Below, piece after piece: positions 43,866 through 54,841 of a DNA stretch of 64,000 nt. The notes below the pieces were generated by a model. It was given only the letters and a program-made list of their open reading frames with translations. It did no database searches and was not told the DNA's origin. Numbering within the stretch: position 1 is the first letter of the stretch; each line of letters opens with the position of its first letter. Source of the stretch: Propioniferax innocua (lineage in GTDB: Bacteria > Actinomycetota > Actinomycetes > Propionibacteriales > Propionibacteriaceae); contig NZ_VFOR01000001.1 in NCBI RefSeq assembly GCF_006716235.1, positions 930,001-994,000 on the forward strand, in the 5' to 3' direction. A program made the translations under genes and the position numbers.

Positions 43866-45515
43866 GTGTCGAAGACCAGAACCGCATCCGAACCGACGTC
43901 GAGTCGTGACCGCTCGACGCGCGAGGGTGAAGGCGACGACCACGCGCGCACCCCCGGCGAAACCCAGGTGACCCCGACACGCATCACGCGACTGCGCCCA
44001 GCCCTCCCCGACGACGGCTGGATGGGCTGGGCCGTCTCCCTGATGGTCACGGCACTCGCCTTCATCCTGCGAGTGGTGAACCTCGGATATCCGAACAAGC
44101 TCGTGTTCGACGAGACCTACTACGCCAAGGACGGGTGGTCGGTCTTCCAGTACGGCTACGAGCGGGCGTGGTCCGATGACGCCAACGACCTCATCACACA
44201 GGGCGATCTCTCCGGTCTCCAGGACGCTCCGTCGTTCGTGGTCCACCCACCGGTCGGCAAGCTCCTGATCGGCCTTGGGGAGTGGATGTTCGGCATGGAC
44301 GCCTTCGGATGGCGCATCATGTCGGCGATCTTCGGCTCACTGTTGATCCTCGTGATCATCCGTATGACCCGACGCCTCTCCCGCTCCATTCTGGTGGGCG
44401 CCCTTGCCGGTGTCCTTCTCTGCTTCGACGGCCTGCACTTCGTGATGTCGCGCATCGCGCTGCTCGACATCTTCCAGGCGTTCTTCACTCTCGCCGCCGT
44501 GGCCGCGCTGCTCGTGGATCGCGACTGGTTCCGCAACCGTCTCGCCGATCATCTGCACTCCAACAAACTTCAGTCACTGGACGGAGCGTTCGGCCCGGTG
44601 CTTTTCTGGCGCCCTTGGCGGCTCGTCGCCGGCGTCCTGTTCGGCTTGGCCTGCGCCACCAAATGGAACTCGGTCTACGTACTCGCGGCGTTCTCTGTGC
44701 TCTCGGTGTTCTGGGACGTGGGTGCCCGACGTCTTGCGGGGGCACGCCACCGCGCCTTCCTCGCACTGCTCATCGACGCGCCCATCGCGTTCGTGTACCA
44801 CGTCATCGTGGCGGTCATCGTGTACATCGCGTCGTGGTTCCGGTGGCTCACCACCACCGGCGGCTACGCGCGCGACTGGGGTGAGCAGAACCCCGATGCC
44901 ACCATCACCAAGGTCCTTGGAAAACCTCTGGCATCACTGTGGGACTACCACGAACAGATCTTCGGCTTCCACACCGGCGACTTCATCCGGGGCCAGGAAC
45001 ACACCTACCAGTCCGATCCCATCGGCTGGTTGATCATCGGCCGCCCGATCGGGATCGACGCGGTCAACAGCATCGCCCCCGGCGCCGACGGCTGCCCCGG
45101 TCCCGAGGAGTGCATCCGTGTCATCTCCGCGATCGGCACGCCGGTTCTGTGGTGGGGTGGCGTTGCCGCCCTCATCGTTGCGGTGTTCTGGTGGATCGGG
45201 AATCAGGATTGGCGCTTCGGGGTCCCCATCGTGGGATTGGCCAGTGTGTGGTTCCCGTGGTTCAGCCAGACCGATCGCCCGCTGTTCTACTTCTATGCGA
45301 TCCTGATCATCCCGTTCACGGTGGTCGCCCTCGCGCTCGTGCTGGGCAAGCTCATCGGAGAGGGGCGCCAGACGTGGCGTCCGGGAGTCATCATCGCCGG
45401 CGCGTTCACCGCTGTGGTGATCCTCAACTTCGGTTTTTTCCATCCGATTCTGACCGACGGACTGCTGACCCAGCCCCAGTGGCAGGCCCGCATGTGGTTC
45501 GATCGTTGGATATGA
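43866..45515 (+). CDS. Protein O-mannosyltransferase (Pmt, GT39 family)
   Basis: A 549-residue polytopic enzyme that transfers mannose from polyprenyl-phosphate-mannose to secreted proteins during Sec export. After ~55 polar residues come about ten membrane segments. The first extracytoplasmic loop has the catalytic acidic motif NKLVFDETYYAKDGW and the VHPPVGKLLIGLGEWMFG motif of the GT-C fold. The start is GTG with GAGGAG upstream. It is divergent from rsmI. The next gene on the same strand encodes a lipoprotein, a plausible substrate class, although the pairing is not proven. Confidence 0.92.
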   Translation: MSKTRTASEPTSSRDRSTREGEGDDHARTPGETQVTPTRITRLRPALPDDGWMGWAVSLMVTALAFILRVVNLGYPNKLVFDETYYAKDGWSVFQYGYERAWSDDANDLITQGDLSGLQDAPSFVVHPPVGKLLIGLGEWMFGMDAFGWRIMSAIFGSLLILVIIRMTRRLSRSILVGALAGVLLCFDGLHFVMSRIALLDIFQAFFTLAAVAALLVDRDWFRNRLADHLHSNKLQSLDGAFGPVLFWRPWRLVAGVLFGLACATKWNSVYVLAAFSVLSVFWDVGARRLAGARHRAFLALLIDAPIAFVYHVIVAVIVYIASWFRWLTTTGGYARDWGEQNPDATITKVLGKPLASLWDYHEQIFGFHTGDFIRGQEHTYQSDPIGWLIIGRPIGIDAVNSIAPGADGCPGPEECIRVISAIGTPVLWWGGVAALIVAVFWWIGNQDWRFGVPIVGLASVWFPWFSQTDRPLFYFYAILIIPFTVVALALVLGKLIGEGRQTWRPGVIIAGAFTAVVILNFGFFHPILTDGLLTQPQWQARMWFDRWI

Positions 45516-45572
45516 CGCGGCCCCCGGCTTAGACTTCAGGGTCGACCAATGTTCACCACTGGAGGAGTATCT

Positions 45573-47249
45573 GTGAGACTGCTGCGCTTGGCCGCGGTGC
45601 CCGTGGCGCTGGGGGTCGCACTGACGACCGCCTGCAGCGGGGACAACACCGGTGAGTTGAACATCACTCCCCTGCCTGTTGCCGACATCAACGAGCGACC
45701 TCGCGAACAGCTCACCACCGGTGGTGAGCTTCGGGTTCCGGTCACGGAGCTGGGAACGTCCCTCAACCCCCTCTCCTCAGATGCCTCCCCCGAGATGGAT
45801 GAGGTCCGTCGCGCCTTCCTGCCGACGTTGTTCGATGTGTCGTCCACCGGCGAGGTGAAACCCAACCCGAACTTCCTGACCGACGCGAAGGTCACCAGCC
45901 CGCCGGGGAGCCCCACAACGGTGACGCTGACGCTCAACCCCGACGCCAAGTGGGGCAACGGCGATCAGGTGACGGCCGAGGATGTCGTCGCCACTTGGCG
46001 GGCCTGCAACGGGCAGACGCCGGAGAATCGCTGCCGTGAAGGTCTGCGCCTCGAACGCATCCGTGACATCGTGGCCACCTCCCCCACCGAGGCACAGGTC
46101 TCCTTCAACGAGGCAGATCCGGATTGGGCAGAGGTGTTCGCCCACACCGGAATCGTTCGGGCTTCCAGCGTAAGCAGCCCGACCTCGTTCAATGACGATT
46201 GGAAAGAGGTTCGTGAGGCTTGGGTCAGCGGACCTTACGTCCCCACCTCGGTCAATACCGAACATGGCGTCATCTCCATGGAACCGAACGATTCCTGGTG
46301 GGGTGAGGAGCCTCCGTTGGAACGGTTGACTGTCGTGGAACGCAACGAGGGTGAGCTCGATCAGGCGTTCGCCAAGAACGACGTCGACGCCTTGGAGGTC
46401 GGCACGTCCCCGGACGCGTTCACCACCGGTCAGGAAAATCCTGATGCTGTCATGCATCGTTCCGGCGGCACCGAGGCGCGGACGCTGGTGTTCAACACAC
46501 AGTCGGCCGGTCCTGTCTCGGACCAGGGTGTTCGCACCGCGATCGCCCTGACGCTCGACCGCTCCCGCGTGGGAACCGAGGCGATGCCGGGTATCGACCA
46601 CACTGCCGCAGCCTTGGACAATCGAGTGTTCCGTTACGGGCAGGAGGGGTACGTCGACAACGCCGAGACCACCGAGATGACCCGTGATGTCCGCAAAGCG
46701 CGCAAGGCTCTCGATGCAGCGGGTTGGAAGACCGAAGGGGATGGCACTCGTTCCCGCGACGGTCAACCCCTCGAGATCGCGATGGTCCGCGTCACCGGAG
46801 ACCCCGTCTCCGAGCACGAGTTCACTGCGATCAGCCAGCAGTTGAACGAGGTGGGCATCAAGGTCGTGCCGGAGGACATCGATGTGAACTCGTGGGCCGA
46901 CGGTGCCGCGCTCGGCTCGGGCACGTTCCAGATGGCTGCCGTCACCGAGGAGCAGTCGGTCTCTCCGACCAGTGAGTTGCCCGCTCGCTTCGCCAAAGGC
47001 GGCGCACGGAACTGGAGCAAGCTTTCGGTACCCGAGATCGAGACGGCACTCGAGGAGTTGAACGCCGAGACCGACCCGGCGCGACGCCGCGGCATCGCGA
47101 ACCGCATCGACGAACTTGCATGGACGCACATGGGCACCTTGCCGCTGTACCAGGTTCCCGAGACCACGTTCACTCGTTCGCGTCTTGCGAATTACGGGGC
47201 CAACGGCATCGGCACGGTGGATTGGTCCACCGTCGGTTACGTGAAGTGA
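45573..47249 (+). CDS. Extracellular solute-binding lipoprotein, family 5 (peptide type)
   Basis: 558 residues. A short signal peptide with lipobox TTACSG gives Cys21. The mature protein follows the OppA/DppA layout: GGELRVPVTELGTSLNPL, the LNPDAKWGNGDQVTAEDVVATW motif, a DRSRVGTEAMPG hinge region and a C-terminal LPLYQVPETTFTR. The GTG start directly follows GGAGGAG. No permease or ATPase gene is nearby, so it is an orphan binding protein serving a transporter elsewhere or acting as a receptor. A second orphan family 5 protein lies on the opposite strand 1.2 kb away. Confidence 0.88.
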   Translation: MRLLRLAAVPVALGVALTTACSGDNTGELNITPLPVADINERPREQLTTGGELRVPVTELGTSLNPLSSDASPEMDEVRRAFLPTLFDVSSTGEVKPNPNFLTDAKVTSPPGSPTTVTLTLNPDAKWGNGDQVTAEDVVATWRACNGQTPENRCREGLRLERIRDIVATSPTEAQVSFNEADPDWAEVFAHTGIVRASSVSSPTSFNDDWKEVREAWVSGPYVPTSVNTEHGVISMEPNDSWWGEEPPLERLTVVERNEGELDQAFAKNDVDALEVGTSPDAFTTGQENPDAVMHRSGGTEARTLVFNTQSAGPVSDQGVRTAIALTLDRSRVGTEAMPGIDHTAAALDNRVFRYGQEGYVDNAETTEMTRDVRKARKALDAAGWKTEGDGTRSRDGQPLEIAMVRVTGDPVSEHEFTAISQQLNEVGIKVVPEDIDVNSWADGAALGSGTFQMAAVTEEQSVSPTSELPARFAKGGARNWSKLSVPEIETALEELNAETDPARRRGIANRIDELAWTHMGTLPLYQVPETTFTRSRLANYGANGIGTVDWSTVGYVK

Positions 47250-47314
47250 GCCGGCACTTCCGCTGACCGAACCAGCCCCCAGCCGCGATACATGCTGCGT
47301 CGATACCGCAGGGT

Positions 47315-48421
47315 TCACCGTGAATGTCTGGTGCGGAACCGTGGTGCTTTCGGGAACGGGGTCACCGTGTTGAGGTTCCACGCGTGACGCGTGGCTCCCC
47401 ACGCCGTGCGCCCCACCGTGGCGAGGCGCACCAATCGCTGTGGTGCCCAGGGGAAGTCCGCGCCGGTGCTGAGATGGGTGAACACCTGGCGGGCCGCGGC
47501 CATCCCCAGCGTCAGTTCCCAAGGGCCGAAACCGGCCATGACCAGATCCTCAGCGCGTTGCCCGGTGCCCCGCCTCGCGGCACCACTCAGCCGGAGGTGC
47601 CCGACGAAGGGCAGGGCGTCGACGCTGTCGCAGGTGGCTGCGTCCCAGCGTCGAATGATGGATGCCGACACCCCGCGAGCGGCGAGCCAGGTCAGTGGAT
47701 CCTCACTGCGTGACCCGACAGCCACGGACCCGTTCTGCTGGGGAACGAGAAGTGCTTCCCCGTGGTCGATCATGTTCCAGGCCCGGTCGAGTTCGAGCCC
47801 ATGCACTTCAGCCCAGCGCCAGGTGGTTCGACGCAAACGGGACCGCACCAAAGCACCGCGGGACACTGGCCATGGTGTCGCCGAGATCCGGGTTCCGGCT
47901 TTCGGCGGCAGCATCTCGCTGAGTGTTCCGCCGGCGTCGATGAATGCCTCCAGCAGGTGGTCGCGCAGACAGGTGACGTCGACCGTCAGGCCCGTCCCGT
48001 TCGGGTACGGGCGCACGTCCCACGGCAGTCGTGGTGTGTCATCGAATTCTGGCTCGAAGCCCACCCGGCGCATGGCCATGGATTCGTAGCGCAGCCAGAA
48101 GGCTTCATGACCATCGTCGGTGGCGGTGGCGACAGGAATGGGCGTGGCCGTGACAGCGAACTCCTCGATGAGCCCTCGCGCATCATCGACGGCGAGGCTC
48201 AACGCATCGGCCACTGACTCCGCTGCATCCCTGCCGTGCCAGCGTTCCACATGGTGGTACAGCAGCCCCTGCTGCACGGTCACAGGTGCCGCTGAAAGAC
48301 CCTGCGGCGATCCGGGCGTCACGCCGCGGTCCACCACCGTCACAGATGCCCCGGCGCGCTGGCACCACAGCCCCAGCGTCAATCCGGCGAAGCCAGCACC
48401 CACGATCATGACGTCTTTCAC
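47315..48421 (-). CDS. FAD-dependent oxidoreductase (DAO-like)
   Basis: 368 residues. The N-terminal dinucleotide fold has VGAGFAGLTLGLWCQRAGAS followed by the acidic VVDRG end of the second strand. A substrate domain rich in aromatic residues follows, and a C-terminal second FAD contact lies around DALPFVGHLRLSG and GFGPWELTLGMAAARQV. This resembles D-amino-acid-oxidase-like flavoproteins, but the substrate is unclear. GAGGAGG lies before the GTG start. It follows a peptide-type binding lipoprotein gene by 44 nt and probably shares its transcript, an uncommon pairing. Confidence 0.78.
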   Translation of the reverse strand: MKDVMIVGAGFAGLTLGLWCQRAGASVTVVDRGVTPGSPQGLSAAPVTVQQGLLYHHVERWHGRDAAESVADALSLAVDDARGLIEEFAVTATPIPVATATDDGHEAFWLRYESMAMRRVGFEPEFDDTPRLPWDVRPYPNGTGLTVDVTCLRDHLLEAFIDAGGTLSEMLPPKAGTRISATPWPVSRGALVRSRLRRTTWRWAEVHGLELDRAWNMIDHGEALLVPQQNGSVAVGSRSEDPLTWLAARGVSASIIRRWDAATCDSVDALPFVGHLRLSGAARRGTGQRAEDLVMAGFGPWELTLGMAAARQVFTHLSTGADFPWAPQRLVRLATVGRTAWGATRHAWNLNTVTPFPKAPRFRTRHSR

Positions 48422-48465
48422 GCAGCCTCCTCGACTCACGCGCGCAGCGGCCATCACAGGTGATG

Positions 48466-50142
48466 CTACTTCTGCCAGCCGATGTCCTCGATTCTCGGCT
48501 GTGCATGAGCGGTGGCGCCCATGTTGGCAAGGCCCGAACGGGTCGCCCAGATATCGGGACCGAGATAGAGCGGCATCACGCCATGCTGTCCAAAGCCCTT
48601 GGTCTCGGCATTGTTCGCTATCCGGGCCTGGCCTTCGCGGCTGGTCTCCACCAGCATCTGACGGGTGATCTGGTCGACCACGTCGGGGTCTGCCACACCG
48701 GACGCATTCACCGCCGAATCCCTGCACCACATGTGGCACACGTTCGCGGCCGCGTCGGTTCCCCTCATCGGGTGAAAGCTGAAGGCCATGTCGAAATCCC
48801 GAAGGCCCATGGCACGGTCGATCTCGTCACGAGGTCTGCTGTGGACACGCAGTTCCACGCCGATGTCCTTCATCATGGATGTGTAGGCCCGCATGGCTGC
48901 TGCAATGGCCTCATCATCGCGGGGCACCAGCAGGTCGACTTCCAGACGCTCACCGTTGCGTTCCCGGATACCGTCGGAGCCCGGTGTCCAACCCGCGCCG
49001 TCGAGCATCTGCCGGGCCCGCCGCACATCGAACTGCACGGCGGCACCGAAGTTGTCACGATAGCCCTCTGTGTGCGGGAGCAGAACGAACGAACCGGGCA
49101 GCGCCTCGGTGTGGTCCAGACCGTGGAAGGCGATGCCTGCGAGGGACTCCCGGTCGGTGCCGAGCCACAGGGCTTCCCGAACCGCCGGGTCGTCGAAGGG
49201 TTTCCGTGTCCCGTTGAGGGTCAGCACCCTCGGTGCCGTGTTCGTTCCGCGTCGCACCTCCACGCCCTTGGCAGCCTGGACGCGCTCAAGCTGCTCGCCA
49301 TCGTTGACGCGCGCGACGTCGATCTTCCCGGCCAGAAATGCAGTGACCTCCTCACCGCGTCCCAGCGGGATGAACTTTCGTTCCTCGAGCACTCCCTCAT
49401 CGCCCCACCACTTCTCGTTGGGGACGAACGATGCCTTGTCCGCAGTGCCGTCGATGTACTGCACCTTGTACGGGCCCGCACCCCATTCAGGGTGTGCCTG
49501 GCCCACGTAGGCGGTGCCGAACGAATCGACTGCATCAGGATGCAGGAGCCGGTCGAACAGCCCTGGCCACCAGGGATAAACCGAGTGGAAGGTCACCACT
49601 GCCTGTTTCGCGTCCTCGCCCCTCTCCACGGATTTGATCTGCTGGTAGCCCAGGTCGGCCTGACACCCTCGCCCGACCGTGCCGCACACCTGCCACACCG
49701 ATTGGAGCGCACGCCAGTCGATCGGGGTTCCGTCGTTGAACGTGGCGGCCTCGTTGAGTGTGTAGGTCACCTGTGTCGAACCGTCGATGGTCTTGGCCCT
49801 CACCGACGTGAAGTAGTCGGGATTCGGTTCGGGCTCACCCGATGGCCCCTGGATATGGGTCACCGGGTTGTACCAGCCCCAGAGCTCTCGCGTGGAGGCG
49901 CCGGCTTCCACGTGCCACTGGTTGTGCTGGGATTCGATGCCGTTGATCGCCGTGGTCAGGGTGCCACCGACTTTGAGTTCTTCGTGTTCGCGCTGGTTGT
50001 AATCCGATGTGACCGGCTCGACTTCCTCGGATTCCGGGGCGGGCAGCGGCTCAGTGGCGGAGGTGCATCCGCTCAACGCCATGAGGACGATGACGGCCAT
50101 CATCACCGCACGCATGGCTGCACTGGAGTTCGGTCCTCGCAC
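48466..50142 (-). CDS. Extracellular solute-binding lipoprotein, family 5 (peptide type), second
   Basis: 558 residues. The signal peptide ends in lipobox LMALSGCTS (Cys26 from the GTG start, which has AGGAGG 4 nt upstream). It shares the family 5 layout: VGGTLTTAINGIESQHNQWH, TYTLNEAATFNDGTPIDWRAL and a PLYLGPDIWATRSGLAN end. Like the other family 5 gene nearby, it has no transporter partners in the window. It is followed by the FAD oxidoreductase gene in the same direction. A 72-bp tandem repeat array lies upstream, between it and the thiC end. Confidence 0.87.
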   Translation of the reverse strand: MRGPNSSAAMRAVMMAVIVLMALSGCTSATEPLPAPESEEVEPVTSDYNQREHEELKVGGTLTTAINGIESQHNQWHVEAGASTRELWGWYNPVTHIQGPSGEPEPNPDYFTSVRAKTIDGSTQVTYTLNEAATFNDGTPIDWRALQSVWQVCGTVGRGCQADLGYQQIKSVERGEDAKQAVVTFHSVYPWWPGLFDRLLHPDAVDSFGTAYVGQAHPEWGAGPYKVQYIDGTADKASFVPNEKWWGDEGVLEERKFIPLGRGEEVTAFLAGKIDVARVNDGEQLERVQAAKGVEVRRGTNTAPRVLTLNGTRKPFDDPAVREALWLGTDRESLAGIAFHGLDHTEALPGSFVLLPHTEGYRDNFGAAVQFDVRRARQMLDGAGWTPGSDGIRERNGERLEVDLLVPRDDEAIAAAMRAYTSMMKDIGVELRVHSRPRDEIDRAMGLRDFDMAFSFHPMRGTDAAANVCHMWCRDSAVNASGVADPDVVDQITRQMLVETSREGQARIANNAETKGFGQHGVMPLYLGPDIWATRSGLANMGATAHAQPRIEDIGWQK

Positions 50143-50217
50143 GGATCCTCCTGCCGATCGTGTTCCCACGCCATCCGACCATACGCGCGAACTCCAGCAC
50201 CCCGCACCGCTCGCCCT

Positions 50218-50410
50218 GCCCCACCTCTACGTCGAGCCGCATCTGCCCGGCACAACGTCAAGGTAGCGCCGGCGGCGCCCAAGCACCCCGCCCCACCTCT
50301 ACCTCAAGCCGCGTCTATCCGGCACAACGTCAAGGTAGCGCCGGCGGCGCCCAAGCGTCCCGCCCCACCTCTACCCCAAGCCGCGTCTACCCGGCACAAC
50401 GTCAAGGTGG
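50218..50410. repeat. 72-bp tandem repeat array (2.7 copies)
   Basis: Three units begin GCCCCACCTCTAC at exact 72-bp spacing. Each contains an imperfect hairpin (CCACCTCTAC...GGCACAACGTCAAGGT), and the first two carry a GC-rich spacer GCGCCGGCGGCGCCCAAGC. A single, almost perfectly palindromic relative lies near 1.95 kb. The rest of the 369-bp gap between thiC and the lipoprotein gene holds nothing else recognised, apart from the lipoprotein's presumed promoter. Confidence 0.93.
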
Positions 50411-50511
50411 AGCCAACGAAACAGCGTGGGCCACCCGGCGGATGATGCCGGGTGGCCCACTGAGGTGTTGTGCGGACGCAGCGTCGCTCAGGTCGGCTAC
50501 GTCATCCGCAT

Positions 50512-53049
<2,538 letters not shown>

Positions 53050-53094
53050 CGCGTCAGTCTCCGCGTGATGAGCCGGGGCCTCAGTGCCGGATGA

Positions 53095-53547
53095 TCACTG
53101 CTCCTGGTCGCAGGGGGCCAGATGGATCCACGCGCGCTCGGTCCCGCTCTTGTCCCCGATGGCGTCGATGTGTGACTCGTCGTGCCACTGGCGCAGGGTG
53201 ATGTCATAGGGACCCGGCGGAATCTCTCCCAGATTCTCGTAGGGCTCTTCCGACGACATGTCCAAGCTCATGATCAACAACGACCCGTCGATCGTCTGCC
53301 GACCCTTCAGCTCCGACGTCCACTCCTTCGCCAGCCAGTCCTGCGGCTCCGCCCCGACGGACACATCGAACTGAATCAGCCCTCGATCCACGGCCGAGTG
53401 CACCAGCACAGCGCCCTGCACAATGGCCGACTCGGCACCGCGAGCGGCTTCAGGAGGGCTATCAGTTGCGCTGAACTCCCCCCACAGAAGCCACGCGGTC
53501 TTGTATCCAACAGCGACTTTCTCCTGAAAAATCTTAGACTCGCACAC
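53095..53547 (-). CDS. Putative nuclease inhibitor, Nin/ComJ-like
   Basis: 150 residues without signal peptide, acidic, predicted mostly beta. Segments resemble Bacillus Nin/ComJ in order: VAVGYKTAWLLW, then IVQGAVLVHSAVDRGLIQFD, and IPPGPYDITLRQWHDES, compared with the inhibitor's LPKGDYQLTCW-type strand. In Bacillus this protein inhibits the NucA DNase encoded next to it. Here the gene overlaps the end of a NucA/NucB-domain gene, which strongly favours a toxin-immunity pairing. The GTG start is chosen because GGGGAGA lies 7 nt upstream. The similarity is by eye and remote. Confidence 0.5.
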   Translation of the reverse strand: MCESKIFQEKVAVGYKTAWLLWGEFSATDSPPEAARGAESAIVQGAVLVHSAVDRGLIQFDVSVGAEPQDWLAKEWTSELKGRQTIDGSLLIMSLDMSSEEPYENLGEIPPGPYDITLRQWHDESHIDAIGDKSGTERAWIHLAPCDQEQ

Positions 53548-54649
53548 CGAATTTCTCCCCATTCAAGACGCGTTGATCAGTGTAAAAAATTCCAAGCTCC
53601 GTGCCGCCAGCACTGTTATGCTTGGCATCAATCAGGCACCGGCTGAACCCGCCCGCGCCCGTGCGATCTGGATCCTTCAGACCGCACTTCAAGGACGAGT
53701 GACTACGAGCAGGTCCGCCGCTACTCGCTGCCCCTTCTCGAGTCGAAGCAAAGGGATACTCATCGCACTCCTTGCCCTCAGGCCGAGGCGACGGAACTCC
53801 TCTCCGGCAGGCAATCTTCCGGTTTTCGTCAATTAAACTTGAGTCCATGGTCCGCGTCAGTGTGCTCGGGAGGCCCGATTTGATGGCTGCGCGCACATGA
53901 GCGTAGTAGGTCTTGTTCCCGCGTCCCACTGCGTAGATCGCCTTACCAGTGGAGACGCAACCGGGACGAGTACCCTTCTTGAGCGCACCGTCACAACGAA
54001 AAAGCGGCGGAGAGTCGAAAAGTACAGAGTTGGTAGAACCACCCTTCAAAACGGCCCGGGCGCTGTAAAGCAAGTCGAAGTCCTGGACAACCCCCGCAGG
54101 CTGGTTTGGCTTGTACAGGAAAGTGTGCTCTTTCGCGCTCGTGGGCCCTTTTCCTGTCACAGAGATGCTGCCCTCCTCCCGAAGCATTCCCGCACCCCAT
54201 CTGAGAGAGGCCGTCGAACCCAGTCCAGTTGCGGAGGCCCGAGTGATCGTATGTTCAATGGAAACCGGGCCACCCGCCACACCCGACGTTTCAGCTTCTC
54301 CGCGGATCACGAAAGTAGCGGTTCCTATGGTTTTGAAGGCCGGAAGCCTGATAACCCAGACATATACATCACGATAGAAGCAGATATGGAACCGGTCGCG
54401 GTAGACGCCCTTGTTTCTACCCGTAGGGTTCTCACATATCTCCTTTTTCCAGTTGTTCTCCTTGGGGAGCGGGTATTCTTTCGAGCTCGAACGCACCCGC
54501 GGGTCACCACCCCCACCGGACAGACTCAGACAGTAGAGGAGATCGCCACGTTTCGCGCAGTGCTGATATTCATCAGGAATAGGGTCAGGTGACGTTGCGG
54601 CTGTGGCAGGAACCGCCATCACCGGCACAAGCAGAACAGAACAGAACAA
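53534..54649 (-). CDS. Secreted protein with C-terminal NucA/NucB DNase domain
   Basis: 371 residues. A hydrophobic leader ending AVPATA is followed by ~230 residues of unrecognised beta-rich sequence. Residues ~285-371 match the NucA/NucB nuclease pattern: CDEYPFASTREGAASSG with the catalytic acidic pair, a connecting segment, and AGGTELGIFYTDQRVLNGEK. The secreted protein is probably a DNase effector or nutrient nuclease. A small inhibitor-like gene overlaps its end. The 5' end is doubtful: only a TTG start without a ribosome site is available, and the leader lacks basic residues unless extended upstream. The region is richer in A+T than its neighbours, suggesting transfer. Confidence 0.72.
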   Translation of the reverse strand: MFCSVLLVPVMAVPATAATSPDPIPDEYQHCAKRGDLLYCLSLSGGGGDPRVRSSSKEYPLPKENNWKKEICENPTGRNKGVYRDRFHICFYRDVYVWVIRLPAFKTIGTATFVIRGEAETSGVAGGPVSIEHTITRASATGLGSTASLRWGAGMLREEGSISVTGKGPTSAKEHTFLYKPNQPAGVVQDFDLLYSARAVLKGGSTNSVLFDSPPLFRCDGALKKGTRPGCVSTGKAIYAVGRGNKTYYAHVRAAIKSGLPSTLTRTMDSSLIDENRKIACRRGVPSPRPEGKECDEYPFASTREGAASSGGPARSHSSLKCGLKDPDRTGAGGFSRCLIDAKHNSAGGTELGIFYTDQRVLNGEKFGVRV

Positions 54650-54794
54650 TAAATACTCTAGCGATACCGCCCAGCATCAGCAGACCTTCCATACCGAGGA
54701 TGCCGTTCGGCACGCTAGCACTCACTTCAGGAAGGCGCCACAGACTTTTCGGGTTTCGCCCAGCCCTTCCGTGGCCGGAACCTCGCCACCAAAT

Positions 54795-54841
54795 CCGAGG
54801 CCGGTGAGACCGGCTGCGGTTGCTGACGCGTCAGTCTCCGC
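54795..54841. repeat. 47-bp direct repeat, right copy, island 2
   Basis: Exact copy of the left repeat, here running into the true end of the DUF2207 gene. Upstream bases still read as a diverged CDF tail (NLATKSEAGETGCGC), so a second version of that gene's 3' end lies here. Confidence 0.95.

Noticed and set aside
50218-50410. CRISPR array
   Set aside because: The 72-bp period consists of near-identical units including the spacers, with only 2.7 copies and no cas genes.
54633-54690. Phase variation of the nuclease gene through the AGAAC repeat, linking it to an upstream ATG that follows GGAAGG
   Set aside because: The frame of that ATG is closed by a TAG before it reaches the repeat, so changing the repeat number cannot join it to the nuclease frame.
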